Origin: Eubacteriales bacterium | GTDB lineage: Bacteria; Bacillota; Clostridia; Christensenellales; Aristaeellaceae | Reading direction: 5' to 3' | DNA length: 64,000 nucleotides | Assembly: GCA_028705775.1 (NCBI GenBank) | Contig: JAQWCW010000001.1 | Coordinates: forward strand, 124,001 to 188,000 | Part shown: piece after piece, positions 1 through 7,642 of the stretch | Numbering within the stretch: position 1 is the first letter of the stretch | Layout: each line of letters begins with the position of its first letter | Notes under the pieces: model-generated | What the model was told of the DNA's origin: nothing | What the model saw: the letters and a program-made list of their open reading frames with translations, nothing else | Databases searched by the model: none | Made by a program: the position numbers and the translations under genes

Positions 1-891
1 ATTGTGTACAACAAGGCTGTTTTCGCCGCCGCGGGAATCACCGAGCTGCCCAAGACCCCCGACCAGTTCATCGCGGCTCTGCAGGCAATCAAGGACAAGA
101 CCGACGCAATTCCGCTGTACACCAACTATGCCGCGGGCTGGACGATGGGCGCATGGGATTCCTATCTGCCCGCCTCCGTCGGCGACGCCGATTTCTCCAA
201 CAACAACTTCCTCCATGCAAAAGACCCCTTCTCCGCCACCACCGATGGCACCGGCCCTTACGCCGTATACAAGATTCTGTATGACGCAACCGCCAAGGGG
301 CTTATCGAGGACGACTACACCACCACCGATTGGGAAGGCTGCAAGCCGATGATTAACAACGGTCAGATTGGCTGCATGGTTCTCGGCTCATGGGCGTTCT
401 CCCAGATGCGCGACGCTGTCGGCGGCGAACATCCCGAGGATGTCGGCTATATGCCCTTCCCCGTAACCGCGCCCGACGGAAAACAGTACGCCCCCTCCGG
501 AGCCGACTACTGCTACGGCATCAACTGCAAGGTTGACGCTTCCCGCCAGACCGCCGCTATGGTATTCGTAAAGTGGATGACCTACGAGAGCAACTTCGCC
601 TACAACGAGGGCGGAATCCCGATAGTAAAGACCGGCAACTATCCTGACCTCTATTCCTCCTTCGGCGATTGCGATTTCCTTGTGCAGAACGTTGCAGCCG
701 AGGGCGAGGATTCGCTCAAGGATGAAATGAACGCCGAAAGCACCCTTATGATTGACAACGGCGGAAACGAAAAGGTTCAGAAGATTGTCGAGCATGGCTT
801 CAATGGCGACATGAGCTTCGACGATATCATGAACAGCTGGAACGAGCTTTGGTCTGACGCTCAGGAGAGCCTCGGCGTAGCCGTTCGCTGA
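1..891 (+). CDS. sugar ABC transporter substrate-binding protein, C-terminal part
   Basis: The reading frame is open from the first base (Ile-Val-Tyr-Asn), so this is the 3' part of a gene that starts outside the window; 296 residues are visible. Composition and motifs (an aromatic-rich stretch with GAWDSYLPA, then GSWAF and a C-terminal SWNELW helix) fit the extracytoplasmic solute-binding protein family 1 used by carbohydrate importers. It is followed by two MalF/MalG-type permease genes, which supports a role as the lipoprotein that captures a sugar or oligosaccharide. The signal peptide is not in view. The specific sugar cannot be read from the sequence; the nearby GH13 and GH43 enzymes are only circumstantial hints. 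No ATPase gene follows, so a shared MsmK/MalK-type ATPase elsewhere is likely. Confidence 0.85.
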   Translation: MVYNKAVFAAAGITELPKTPDQFIAALQAIKDKTDAIPLYTNYAAGWTMGAWDSYLPASVGDADFSNNNFLHAKDPFSATTDGTGPYAVYKILYDATAKGLIEDDYTTTDWEGCKPMINNGQIGCMVLGSWAFSQMRDAVGGEHPEDVGYMPFPVTAPDGKQYAPSGADYCYGINCKVDASRQTAAMVFVKWMTYESNFAYNEGGIPIVKTGNYPDLYSSFGDCDFLVQNVAAEGEDSLKDEMNAESTLMIDNGGNEKVQKIVEHGFNGDMSFDDIMNSWNELWSDAQESLGVAVR

Positions 892-904
892 TAAACAAAC
901 ACTT

Positions 905-945
905 GCCGAGCGGCGGGCGGATGGCACCTCCTCCCGCCGCTTGGC
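905..945 (+). promoter_or_regulatory. intercistronic stem-loop between binding protein and permease
   Basis: A 13-bp stem (905-917 with 933-945, one G-U pair) with a 15-nt loop lies between the binding-protein stop and the permease start. It lacks a T-run, so it is more likely an mRNA-stabilising or processing hairpin than a full terminator. In many binding-protein-dependent operons such a hairpin raises the amount of binding protein over membrane permease; that role is inferred here. Confidence 0.55.
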
Positions 946-1013
946 GTTTGCTAAAAATCTCAGGATGGGAAAACCCGCAGAACACATCACTTTCGGGCAA
1001 AGGAGCAGAGGCA

Positions 1014-2006
1014 ATGAGTAGTAATTCCGGCGCGGCGGCGCTTAAAGAGAGCGGCTCGTTCAGGGCATGGCTAATCAAGCCGAACGTGCAGAAATGGCTT
1101 GTAATCATAACGTTCGCAATTGTTCCGGTTATTCTGCTGCTGCTTTTCATCTATTACCCTATCGGCAAAATGGTGGAATTCAGCCTGTATAACATGAGCT
1201 ATACCAAGGTCAAGGGCTTTGTCGGGCTGAAAAATTACATTGACATATTCGCAAAGCCCGAGCTTTTCCAGACCTTCCGCGTAAGCCTTTATTACATGGT
1301 CGGCGCGATTGTGCAGATTGCTCTTGCGCTGTATTTCGCTACAATCCTGAGTTTCAAAACCAAGTTCACGGGCGTTTACAAGGCTGCCATGTTCTTCCCG
1401 TATCTGGTAAACGGAATTGCCCTCGGCTTCATATTCAAATTCTTTTACACGCGCGGCTATGTTCTCGATACCGTGCTTACGGCGTTCGGAATTCCGCTTG
1501 AAAGCCTACCGTATTGGCTGAGAGACCAGTCAATCAACAACTGGTCGCTTGTCGCGACATCCCTTTGGAAGTACATGGGGCAGAACATGGTGCTGTTTTC
1601 GGGCGCGATAATGAGCGTTGACCCGACGCTTTATGAGGCGGCGTCAATCGACGGCGCTAACAAGTGGCATCAGTTCCGCTATATCATCCTTCCCAGCATT
1701 TCAACCGTGCTTACCCTTAACGTGATTCTTTCAATCACAGGCTCCTTAAGCGCGTTCGAGCCGCCGTATGTCATAACCTCGATGGGCGGCAACGGAACGG
1801 CAACCTATTTCATAAAAATGCATGAAACGGCGCATACGCTGCACAAGGTCGGGCTTGCCTCGGCAATGGCGGTTGTGCTGATAACCATAATTATTCTCTG
1901 CACGATAATTCAGAAGCTTGTTTTCAAATACGCCTTCCGCAATTCTGGAACGGACAGCGCGAAAACAAAAATGAAGCGCAAGCAGTTTTCCAAGGGGGTG
2001 AATTGA
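1014..2006 (+). CDS. carbohydrate ABC transporter permease (MalF/UgpA type)
   Basis: A 330-residue integral membrane protein of the MalF-type sugar permease family. The ATG at 1014 is chosen because AAAGGAG lies a few bases upstream; the frame is open further upstream but that part is low-complexity and overlaps the stem-loop. About six hydrophobic helices are visible, beginning with the one near residues 25-50. The cytoplasmic EAA coupling loop is present as YEAASIDGANKWHQFRYIILP, which contacts the ATPase. It forms a heterodimer with the next gene product, to which it is coupled by a 1-bp gap, and works with the binding protein encoded upstream. Substrate unknown. Confidence 0.9.
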   Translation: MSSNSGAAALKESGSFRAWLIKPNVQKWLVIITFAIVPVILLLLFIYYPIGKMVEFSLYNMSYTKVKGFVGLKNYIDIFAKPELFQTFRVSLYYMVGAIVQIALALYFATILSFKTKFTGVYKAAMFFPYLVNGIALGFIFKFFYTRGYVLDTVLTAFGIPLESLPYWLRDQSINNWSLVATSLWKYMGQNMVLFSGAIMSVDPTLYEAASIDGANKWHQFRYIILPSISTVLTLNVILSITGSLSAFEPPYVITSMGGNGTATYFIKMHETAHTLHKVGLASAMAVVLITIIILCTIIQKLVFKYAFRNSGTDSAKTKMKRKQFSKGVN

Positions 2007-2007
2007 G

Positions 2008-2856
2008 ATGGGAGTTGAAAAAAGTGCCCGCGATTATATTCTCAAGTTTTTCAAGCATCTCAGCCTGATTGTCGCCTCCGCGCTCTGCGTGCTGCCCGTG
2101 GTTTCCTGCGTTTTCGCCGCGTTCAAAACCAAGGAGGAATTCGCGGCGACGAGCAAAATGGCGCTTCCGCAGGATTGGGGTCATCTTGACAACTTCATCA
2201 ATTTCTGGAATGATTCGGGAATCGGGCTTGGCTTTCTTACATCAATCTTCGTCATGATTGTCGTAATCACCCTCTCTGTCATGATGGGCTCAATGCTCGC
2301 CTACGTTCTCAACCGCTTCAAGTTCAGGGGCAACGCCCTAATCCGCAATCTTTTCCTTTACGCCGCGCTGTTCCCGACAATCCTTTTGCAGGTCACGGTG
2401 TATAAGCTGATGATTCAAATGCACCTTGTTGACAGCCTAATCGGCTATATAATACTGCAAACGGGAACGGACGTTATCGCAATCTATATCCTGCTCCAGT
2501 ATTTTGAAAATCTGTCCGTATCGCTCGACGAGTCCGCCGTGCTGGAGGGCTGCACGTATTTCGGAGTGTTCTTCAAGATTCTCCTGCCGCTCCTGCGCCC
2601 CGCAATCGTGACCTGCATGATACTAAAGGGCGTAGGAATCTATAACGAATACTATAACGCGAGCCTGTACCTCCAGAGCAAGAATAAGTACAAAACGGTT
2701 TCAACCGCGCTGTATAATTATTTGGGGCCTACAAAGAGCCAGTATGAGATTATCTGCGCCGGCGTTCTGATTTGTATTGTGCCTATCCTGATTATTTTCC
2801 TTGTATTCCAGAAACAGGTTTACAGCGGAATGACGAATGGCGCTGTAAAGGGATAA
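2008..2856 (+). CDS. carbohydrate ABC transporter permease (MalG/UgpE type)
   Basis: A 282-residue MalG-type permease, the second membrane subunit of the importer. ATG at 2008 follows the TGA of the previous gene by one base, with AAGGGGG as ribosome binding site inside that gene, so translation is probably coupled. Six hydrophobic segments are visible, and the EAA-like loop reads DESAVLEGCTYFGVFFKILLP, close to the family pattern. The protein ends with a short basic tail. No gene for a nucleotide-binding subunit follows; the next gene is a LacI-type regulator after about 210 bp. Confidence 0.9.
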   Translation: MGVEKSARDYILKFFKHLSLIVASALCVLPVVSCVFAAFKTKEEFAATSKMALPQDWGHLDNFINFWNDSGIGLGFLTSIFVMIVVITLSVMMGSMLAYVLNRFKFRGNALIRNLFLYAALFPTILLQVTVYKLMIQMHLVDSLIGYIILQTGTDVIAIYILLQYFENLSVSLDESAVLEGCTYFGVFFKILLPLLRPAIVTCMILKGVGIYNEYYNASLYLQSKNKYKTVSTALYNYLGPTKSQYEIICAGVLICIVPILIIFLVFQKQVYSGMTNGAVKG

Positions 2857-2961
2857 ACGCAGGGCTGAATTCCATCGCGGCGATTGCTATTTGAATTGAG
2901 CGCTTTGCTCTTTCGGGCATTCGCCGTTTTTGTTTCAGCCGCTTTGCGCCTGCCGTCAGGC

Positions 2962-2990
2962 TTGCTAAATTTCGCGTTTTATTGCATAAT
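2962..2990 (+). promoter_or_regulatory. sigma-A promoter of the LacI-family regulator gene
   Basis: TTGCTA (2962-2967), a 17-bp spacer and CATAAT (2985-2990) match the -35/-10 pattern. The predicted start of transcription near 2997 leaves a 70-nt leader in front of the GTG at 3068. Confidence 0.6.
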
Positions 2991-3009
2991 AAACATGAAT
3001 AAACGGCAT

Positions 3010-3023
3010 AAAACGTTTCACGT
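3010..3023 (+). promoter_or_regulatory. possible LacI-family operator
   Basis: The segment ATAAAACGTTTCAC is centred on AAACGTTT, the CG-centred palindrome typical of LacI-family operators. It lies just downstream of the predicted transcription start of the lacI-like gene, where binding would block that promoter. Autoregulation is inferred; it does not match the full CcpA cre consensus. Confidence 0.4.
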
Positions 3024-3067
3024 TTCGCCCGCGCATTTACATTTTACCAAAGGAGGCTGCCACTTCC

Positions 3068-4087
3068 GTGAAAAGCGTCAGCATGAGAGATATAGGAAAA
3101 GAGCTTGGGGTCAGCGCCGTTACGGTCAGTAAGGCGCTTGCGGGGCGTTCCGGAGTAAGCGATGAAATGCGCGAAAAGATTGTCAAAAGGGCGGAGGAAA
3201 TGGGCTATCGCTATGATTTGAGCGCGCATCCCGTCGGCGTTGAGCGCAAGGATGTCGGAATCCTCGTTCCGGACCGCTTTATGGAGCCGGGAACCAGCTT
3301 CTATGCGTCGATGTGCAAAAAGCTTGTTGCTCAGCTCGCGGCGCGCCGTTCAAGCGGAATGCTTGAAATTCTCAGCGACAGCGAGGAAAGGCGGCTCGTT
3401 TTCCCCTCCGTACTCAGCCTTGAAAGAATCGGCGGCTTGATTATACTGGGGCAGCTCAGCCGCGAGTATATGCAGATGCTTGAGCGCTCGAACCTTAAAG
3501 TGCCGTACATCTGCCTTGATTTTTATGACGAGCGCTCGGACGCGGATTCGATTGTCAGCGACGGCGTTTACGGAACGTACCGCCTGACGAGCCATCTTAT
3601 CCATATGGGGCATACCCGAATCGGCTTTCTCGGCTCAATAAAGGCTACAAGCTCGATAATGGACAGGTATCTCGGCTATTACCGCAGTATGCTTTCGCAT
3701 GACCTGCCGATAAACGAGGACTGGATAATGCCGGACAGGAATGAGAAGGGCGAGCTTATCCCCGCCGTGCTGCCGGAGGGCGGGCTTACCGCCGTCGTCT
3801 GCAACTGCGACAGGGTTGCCGCGTCGCTCATCCGTCAGCTTGGAAAGTCGGGCTTGAAGGTTCCGGAGGATGTTTCCGTCGTCGGCTTTGATAATTATTA
3901 CGAATATCCCTGCGAGCCTGCGCTTACAACCTACGCCGTCGACCAGGATATGATGGCGCGCACCGCCGCTGAGCAGATTGAAGGCAAAATGCGCGGAATT
4001 CCCGTCAGGGGCGGGCGCATTGTTACCGTCGGCAAGATTGTTTACCGCGACAGCGTTAAGGATTTGAAGCCCGCGCGCGCAAGGTAA
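3068..4087 (+). CDS. LacI-family transcriptional regulator
   Basis: A 339-residue sugar-responsive repressor. The GTG at 3068 is preceded by AAAGGAGG at a suitable distance; an internal ATG at 3083 would remove only five residues. Residues about 5-25 (SMRDIGKELGVSAVTVSKAL) form the LacI helix-turn-helix and are followed by the hinge helix; residues about 60-335 form a periplasmic-binding-like effector domain ending with the family pattern GFDNYYEYP and an LTTYAVDQDMMARTA segment. It directly follows the sugar ABC importer genes on the same strand but has its own promoter, so control of that importer is likely but not shown. The effector is unknown. Confidence 0.88.
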   Translation: MKSVSMRDIGKELGVSAVTVSKALAGRSGVSDEMREKIVKRAEEMGYRYDLSAHPVGVERKDVGILVPDRFMEPGTSFYASMCKKLVAQLAARRSSGMLEILSDSEERRLVFPSVLSLERIGGLIILGQLSREYMQMLERSNLKVPYICLDFYDERSDADSIVSDGVYGTYRLTSHLIHMGHTRIGFLGSIKATSSIMDRYLGYYRSMLSHDLPINEDWIMPDRNEKGELIPAVLPEGGLTAVVCNCDRVAASLIRQLGKSGLKVPEDVSVVGFDNYYEYPCEPALTTYAVDQDMMARTAAEQIEGKMRGIPVRGGRIVTVGKIVYRDSVKDLKPARAR

Positions 4088-4113
4088 GCGCAAGAATAAT
4101 ATGGAATTATAAT

Positions 4114-4146
4114 GCGCGGAGAGGCGGAAAGCCCTCCGCGCTTTCT
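4114..4146 (+). terminator. probable terminator after the lacI-like gene
   Basis: An 8-bp GC stem (GCGCGGAG with CTCCGCGC, 4114-4121 and 4134-4141) is followed by TTTCT. The T-run is short, so termination may be partial. Confidence 0.45.
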
Positions 4147-4228
4147 GCACGCTTGCAAACAAAGCCAAAATGCGTTACACTACTTACAGATACAATTCTT
4201 TCTGTATATTTTACATAGGGGGTGCGGT

Positions 4229-4861
4229 ATGAACGGCTGCGTTATAACCATAGCTCGCGAGTACGGAAGCGGAGGAAGCGACCTCGGCAAGCTGCTTGCC
4301 AAACGGCTCGGCTTTGATTTTTATGACAGGGAAATAATCCGCCTTGCTTCGCTCGGCAGCGGAATCAGCGAGGAGCTTTTCAACCGCGCGGACGAAAAAA
4401 CGCGCAGAAGCCCTCTTTTCGGCGCGGTTCAGTCCGCGTTCAAGGGCGACCTTATTCCCGCAAGCCCCTCTGAGCGCGATTATCTTTCGCAGGATAATCT
4501 TTTCAAGCTTACGGCGCACATAATCAGAAGCCTTGCAAACGATGGAGGCTGTATTATCGTCGGGCGCTGCGGCGAGTTCATCCTGCGCGAGCGCACGGAC
4601 GTTTTCAAGGTTTTCGTTCATGCGGATATTGAAACCCGCGTTCGCAATACCGCGGTCAAGGAGCGCCTTACGCCGGATGAGGCGCGCAAGCTTGTTATAG
4701 AAAAAACCCGCAAGCGCGACGAGTATCACCGCTATTTTCAGGGCGCGGACTGGCGCGATGTTTCGCACTATGATTTGTCGCTCAATACCGCAAGCACGGA
4801 GCTAGAAACCTGCGCGGACATCATCGAGGCGGCGCTTAAAGCCGGAGGACATCTCCGCTGA
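4229..4861 (+). CDS. cytidylate kinase-like family protein
   Basis: A 210-residue protein of the cytidylate-kinase-like family (AAA_26 type P-loop kinase). The ATG at 4229 is chosen because TAGGGGG lies just upstream; the longer open frame has no ribosome binding site. The N-terminal CVITIAREYGSGGSDLGKLLA contains the modified P-loop GSGGSDLGK, followed by FDFYDREII, a pattern typical of this family. VGRCGEFIL near residue 110 and the Arg-rich lid follow. Known relatives are often annotated cytidylate kinase 2, but a true Cmk activity has not been shown for most of them. It appears to be a single-gene unit with a terminator-like hairpin at 4967. Confidence 0.75.
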   Translation: MNGCVITIAREYGSGGSDLGKLLAKRLGFDFYDREIIRLASLGSGISEELFNRADEKTRRSPLFGAVQSAFKGDLIPASPSERDYLSQDNLFKLTAHIIRSLANDGGCIIVGRCGEFILRERTDVFKVFVHADIETRVRNTAVKERLTPDEARKLVIEKTRKRDEYHRYFQGADWRDVSHYDLSLNTASTELETCADIIEAALKAGGHLR

Positions 4862-4966
4862 CGCTTTGATTCGTAATCCTTGTTCGCCTTCCGAGCGCAT
4901 TTGGGGCTTGCGACTGATGGCTTGATGGCTTTGGATTTGCGCGCTTGGTTATTTGTCCTTGGCTAT

Positions 4967-4986
4967 CCGCCCGACGGGCGGTTTTG
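4967..4986 (+). terminator. probable terminator after the cytidylate-kinase-like gene
   Basis: CCGCCCG and CGGGCGG form a compact GC hairpin followed by TTTT. It lies about 105 bp after the stop codon. Confidence 0.5.
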
Positions 4987-5070
4987 CCTTGCAAAAGGCT
5001 TGGCGCCTGAGGCTTCGATAACCGCCGAGGGCGGCTCGCAGCCCGTAGAACGGGCTTGGAGGTATTTTTT

Positions 5071-5760
5071 ATGTACGAGGATGAGCTTAAAAGTCTGCTT
5101 ATTCAAAACGGAGCGGACAAGGTTGGATTCGGGGAGCTTTTCGGGGAGATTGCAGAGGAGTATCCGCGCGCGGTTTCAATAATCGTCGCTGTTCCGCCCG
5201 AAACAGTCAGGGGAATTCATGACGCGCCGACAAGGGAATACTTTGACGCGTATCATGGCTTGAACGCGCGGCTGAATGCGCTTGGCGAAATGTGCGAAAA
5301 ATTCCTTACGGAGCGCGGCTTCCGCGCCTATGCGCAGACAACGGAGCGCGTAACGGAATTCGGCAGATACGAAACGCGCCTGCCGCACAAAACGGCTGCA
5401 ACCCGCGCGGGGCTTGGCTGGATTGGCAGAAGCGCGCTGCTTGTTACAAAGGAATTCGGCGGAGCGGTTCGCCTGACCTCCGTGCTTACGGACGCGCCGC
5501 TTGAAGCCGCCGAGCCGATAACGGAGGCGCTTTGCGGCGCTTGACGCGCCTGCGCGGACGCCTGCCCCGGAAAAGCGATAACGGGCAAGCTTTGGACGGC
5601 GGGAATTGAGCGCGCGGAGCTGCTTGACGCGCTCAAATGCCGCGCTGCCGCAAGAAAACGCGCTTGGGACGCAATTCATGAGGAAGTCACCCTCTGCGGC
5701 AAATGCTTCGAGGTCTGCCCGTTCACAAAGGCGTACCTTGCCCGCACGCTCAAGAAGTGA
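5071..5760 (+). CDS. double 4Fe-4S cluster protein (QueG-like), frame crosses a TGA at a cluster Cys: selenoprotein candidate or nonsense mutant
   Basis: ATG at 5071 has TTGGAGG eight bases upstream. The first 157 codons end at TGA (5542-5544), but the same frame continues intact for 71 more residues to a TGA at 5758-5760. Read through, it gives 229 residues with two ferredoxin-type motifs: CGA-x-RACADACPGKA, where x is the TGA, and a second CGKCFEVCPF near the C-terminus. In epoxyqueuosine-reductase-like proteins the first motif is CGxCxxCxxxCP, so the TGA stands exactly where the second cysteine ligand belongs. The N-terminal part carries GRYETRLPHKTAATRAGLG and GWIGRSALL, typical of QueG relatives, though the protein is shorter than true QueG. 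A hairpin at 5560-5590 could act as a bacterial SECIS. No selenocysteine machinery is in this window, and a TGC-to-TGA mutation is equally compatible. Confidence 0.7.
5560..5590 (+). promoter_or_regulatory. candidate bacterial SECIS-like hairpin downstream of the in-frame TGA
   Basis: GCCTGCCC (5560-5567) can pair with GGGCAAGC (5583-5590) with one C-A mismatch, leaving a 15-nt loop that begins CGG. The loop starts about 24 nt after the TGA, and a G lies among its first bases, both in line with bacterial SECIS elements. The same bases also encode the conserved motif, so the hairpin could be chance. Confidence 0.25.
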
Positions 5761-5810
5761 GTTCGGGTTGGCTTGCGAATAACAACGGGCAGGTTATCTT
5801 TGTTGATTTA

Positions 5811-5860
5811 ACGGGCAGGCGCTTTTGGCGTAAGCGCGTCTGCCCGCTGTTTTGTTTATC
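5811..5860 (+). terminator. probable terminator after the Fe-S protein gene
   Basis: ACGGGCAG...GCGCTT pairs with AAGCGCG...CTGCCCG around a short loop, followed by CTGTTTTGTTT. The distal placement fits termination after the TGA at 5758, which is a further sign that transcription covers the region beyond the internal TGA. Confidence 0.5.
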
Positions 5861-5941
5861 GGTTTGTTTGAGAAATAAGCCTGCGCATAGGGTCACAGCC
5901 TGCCTTAAACGATTATGAATGTATAACCATAATTGCTTCGA

Positions 5942-6397
5942 TTACCTGTAATACTCCATATTCCAATAGGGCTGTTCACCGCTGCCGACGGGCTGCATTT
6001 CCTCACCGACGGTTATGAAACCATATCTTTTATAGAAGGCTTCTGCGTGTGTGTTCCGCTTTTGAACGTCAAGGTGAACCGTTTTTATTTCGGGCGGCAG
6101 CGAGGAGATTGCAATATCAAACGCGCGGTAGCCTATGCCGCTTCCTACGTTTTCGCGCCTGACTGCGATTATGCCTATATCGCATTTGTCGCCGCAAAGC
6201 TTCATTGTCAGCCAGCCTGCGGGAGCGCCGTTTTCCAGTATAATCTTGTTTTCCATTCCGGAGAAATGCGGGAAGCGCTCAGCCCATTCCTCGGCTGTCG
6301 TGTCGTTTTCCGCAAAGTACATTTCGTATTCGTCGCCCTCGAAGATGGAGGCAATGAAGTCGCAATCGTCGATGCCGGCGTTTCTCAGCTCGGTCAT
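5942..6397 (-). CDS. GNAT-family N-acetyltransferase
   Basis: A 151-residue acetyltransferase. The ATG at 6397 is preferred over the in-frame TTG at 6415 because GAGAGGA sits nine bases before it. The acetyl-CoA binding region is visible as VRRENVGSGIGYRAFDIAI (motif A, with the R/Q-x-x-G-x-G/A-type turn relaxed) followed by VQKRNTHAEAFYKRYGF, the classic motif B ending. The acceptor substrate is unknown. It stands apart from its neighbours, pointing toward the convergent Fe-S gene. Confidence 0.8.
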   Translation of the reverse strand: MTELRNAGIDDCDFIASIFEGDEYEMYFAENDTTAEEWAERFPHFSGMENKIILENGAPAGWLTMKLCGDKCDIGIIAVRRENVGSGIGYRAFDIAISSLPPEIKTVHLDVQKRNTHAEAFYKRYGFITVGEEMQPVGSGEQPYWNMEYYR

Positions 6398-6491
6398 TAT
6401 GTGAGATCCTCTCAAATTATTCCTGCTGCAATAACGCTTTCAAGCGTATGCAATGCGAGCCGGTTTACTGTTTTTTGCATATCTGCCGCGC

Positions 6492-6893
6492 TTACGCGCA
6501 GGGAATAAGCCATTCCTTCGCCTTTTCAAAATCGTTTATAAAGGTGACGGCGAAGCTGCCGCCGTAGAGCGCATATTGCAGCGCGCGCTCCGTCCTTTTG
6601 TCCGTCCCGATGAAGCAGACTCTTAAAAAATACTTGCCGGAGCGCAGAAGCGCGTCAACTATCGCGTCAACTATCGCGTCCGTCACGCTCGTTTCGTTAA
6701 CGACGAAGCCGACGATTGACGGATATGACGGGCGGCAGAAGGTCGGGCGGTCGCCCGCAAGCTTTTTCAGCACAAGCGCCTCGTTTCCGTAAATGCCGTC
6801 CAGATGCTCAAACCAGATTTCTCCGCCGCCGAACGGCAGAAGGAAGGATTTTTTCTTGTAGCCGGGCAGCTCCTCGGGGGAATTTACAGTCAT
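6492..6893 (-). CDS. hypothetical protein (133 aa)
   Basis: I do not recognise this family. The ATG at 6893 is chosen because a good promoter (TATAAT at about 6942-6947) lies downstream of all earlier in-frame starts; GGGAAAG is a weak ribosome binding site. The sequence has alternating strands and helices (ALVLKKLAGDRP, YFLRVCFIGTDKRTERAL, VTFINDFEKAKEWL), resembling a small alpha/beta STAS-like or immunity-type protein. A 12-bp direct repeat within the gene produces the DAIVDAIVDA repeat in the middle. Soluble, no signal peptide. Confidence 0.55.
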   Translation of the reverse strand: MTVNSPEELPGYKKKSFLLPFGGGEIWFEHLDGIYGNEALVLKKLAGDRPTFCRPSYPSIVGFVVNETSVTDAIVDAIVDALLRSGKYFLRVCFIGTDKRTERALQYALYGGSFAVTFINDFEKAKEWLIPCA

Positions 6894-6941
6894 GATAAGC
6901 GGTCTTTCCCGCGCGTTTGCGCGATTTTGTTTGCGCTTTAT

Positions 6942-6970
6942 ATTATACATTAGGGCTTCTTTATAAGCAA
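6942..6970 (-). promoter_or_regulatory. sigma-A promoter of the hypothetical gene
   Basis: On the minus strand TTGCTT, a 17-bp spacer and a perfect TATAAT precede the gene at 6893, giving a leader of roughly 40 nt. Confidence 0.6.
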
Positions 6971-7039
6971 TGCCGCGCTTTTTGCAATATGTAAAGGGCA
7001 GGCGGCGCGCAGAACCGCCCCGCCCGCTTGCCCTGCCGG

Positions 7040-7522
7040 TTACAGCGGAACGCAGATTACCCTGCCGGAAGTGAAATCGCTCGGCGCGAGCATTGGATTC
7101 AGGAGCAGCAGCTCCCGCGCTGTGTAGCCGTTTGTTTCCATAAGGGTACTCAAATCCTCGCCTATGCCCATGACGTAGGACGCGCTGCCGAAGCGGCATA
7201 CGCGCCGCGTTCCCGCCGGTGGCGCGCAATAGCGCGTTCCCTGCCGTATTCTTCCCAAGGACAGGCTCGGATTCGCGCTGAGCATTGCCGAATATGAAAC
7301 GTCGTTTTCAAGGAGCAAATCCGTAAGCGTACGGTTTGCGCCTGCCGTCTTTGCGGTATAGCCGCTCGGGCAGGAATAATCAACAACGGGCCCGGGCAGG
7401 GAAGGGGTTGGCAGCTCCTCGGGGCCTGTTCCGGGCGCGGCAGGCTCGCCGCCCGGCAGCGACGGGGTAGGCAGACCCTCCGGCCCGATTTCGGGCGTTA
7501 CCGGCTGATTGATGTTTGACAT
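7040..7522 (-). CDS. LysM-domain protein with proline-rich N-terminal repeats
   Basis: A 160-residue protein with GGGAGGAG before the ATG. Residues about 8-45 carry two copies of a GPExLPTPSLPG repeat, a flexible proline-rich arm. Residues 50-100 and 105-158 look like two LysM-like modules: GYTAKTAGANRTLTDLLLEN with MLSANPSL, and YVMGIGEDLSTLMETN with LLLLNPML followed by RVICVP, the usual LysM ending. No signal peptide is seen, as in several clostridial spore-coat or cortex LysM proteins; cell-wall or spore-surface binding is inferred. Six cysteines are present. It lies downstream of pfkA on the same strand but 120 bp away. Confidence 0.75.
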   Translation of the reverse strand: MSNINQPVTPEIGPEGLPTPSLPGGEPAAPGTGPEELPTPSLPGPVVDYSCPSGYTAKTAGANRTLTDLLLENDVSYSAMLSANPSLSLGRIRQGTRYCAPPAGTRRVCRFGSASYVMGIGEDLSTLMETNGYTARELLLLNPMLAPSDFTSGRVICVPL

Positions 7523-7642
7523 TTTGCTTTCTCCTCCCGTATTTTCTCGTTACATAATATGACGGCGGGAGCAAGGCGCGTGCGCAAGAACTTCCCTCCG
7601 CATATTGCACGGAGGGATTCTGACTGTATGATTCTATATTTG

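Noticed and set aside
3010..3023. CcpA cre site
   Set aside because: The spacing of conserved bases does not fit the cre consensus; a generic LacI-family operator is the better reading.
4880..5182. 100-residue plus-strand open frame
   Set aside because: It runs through a terminator hairpin and into the Fe-S gene in another frame, without start signals.
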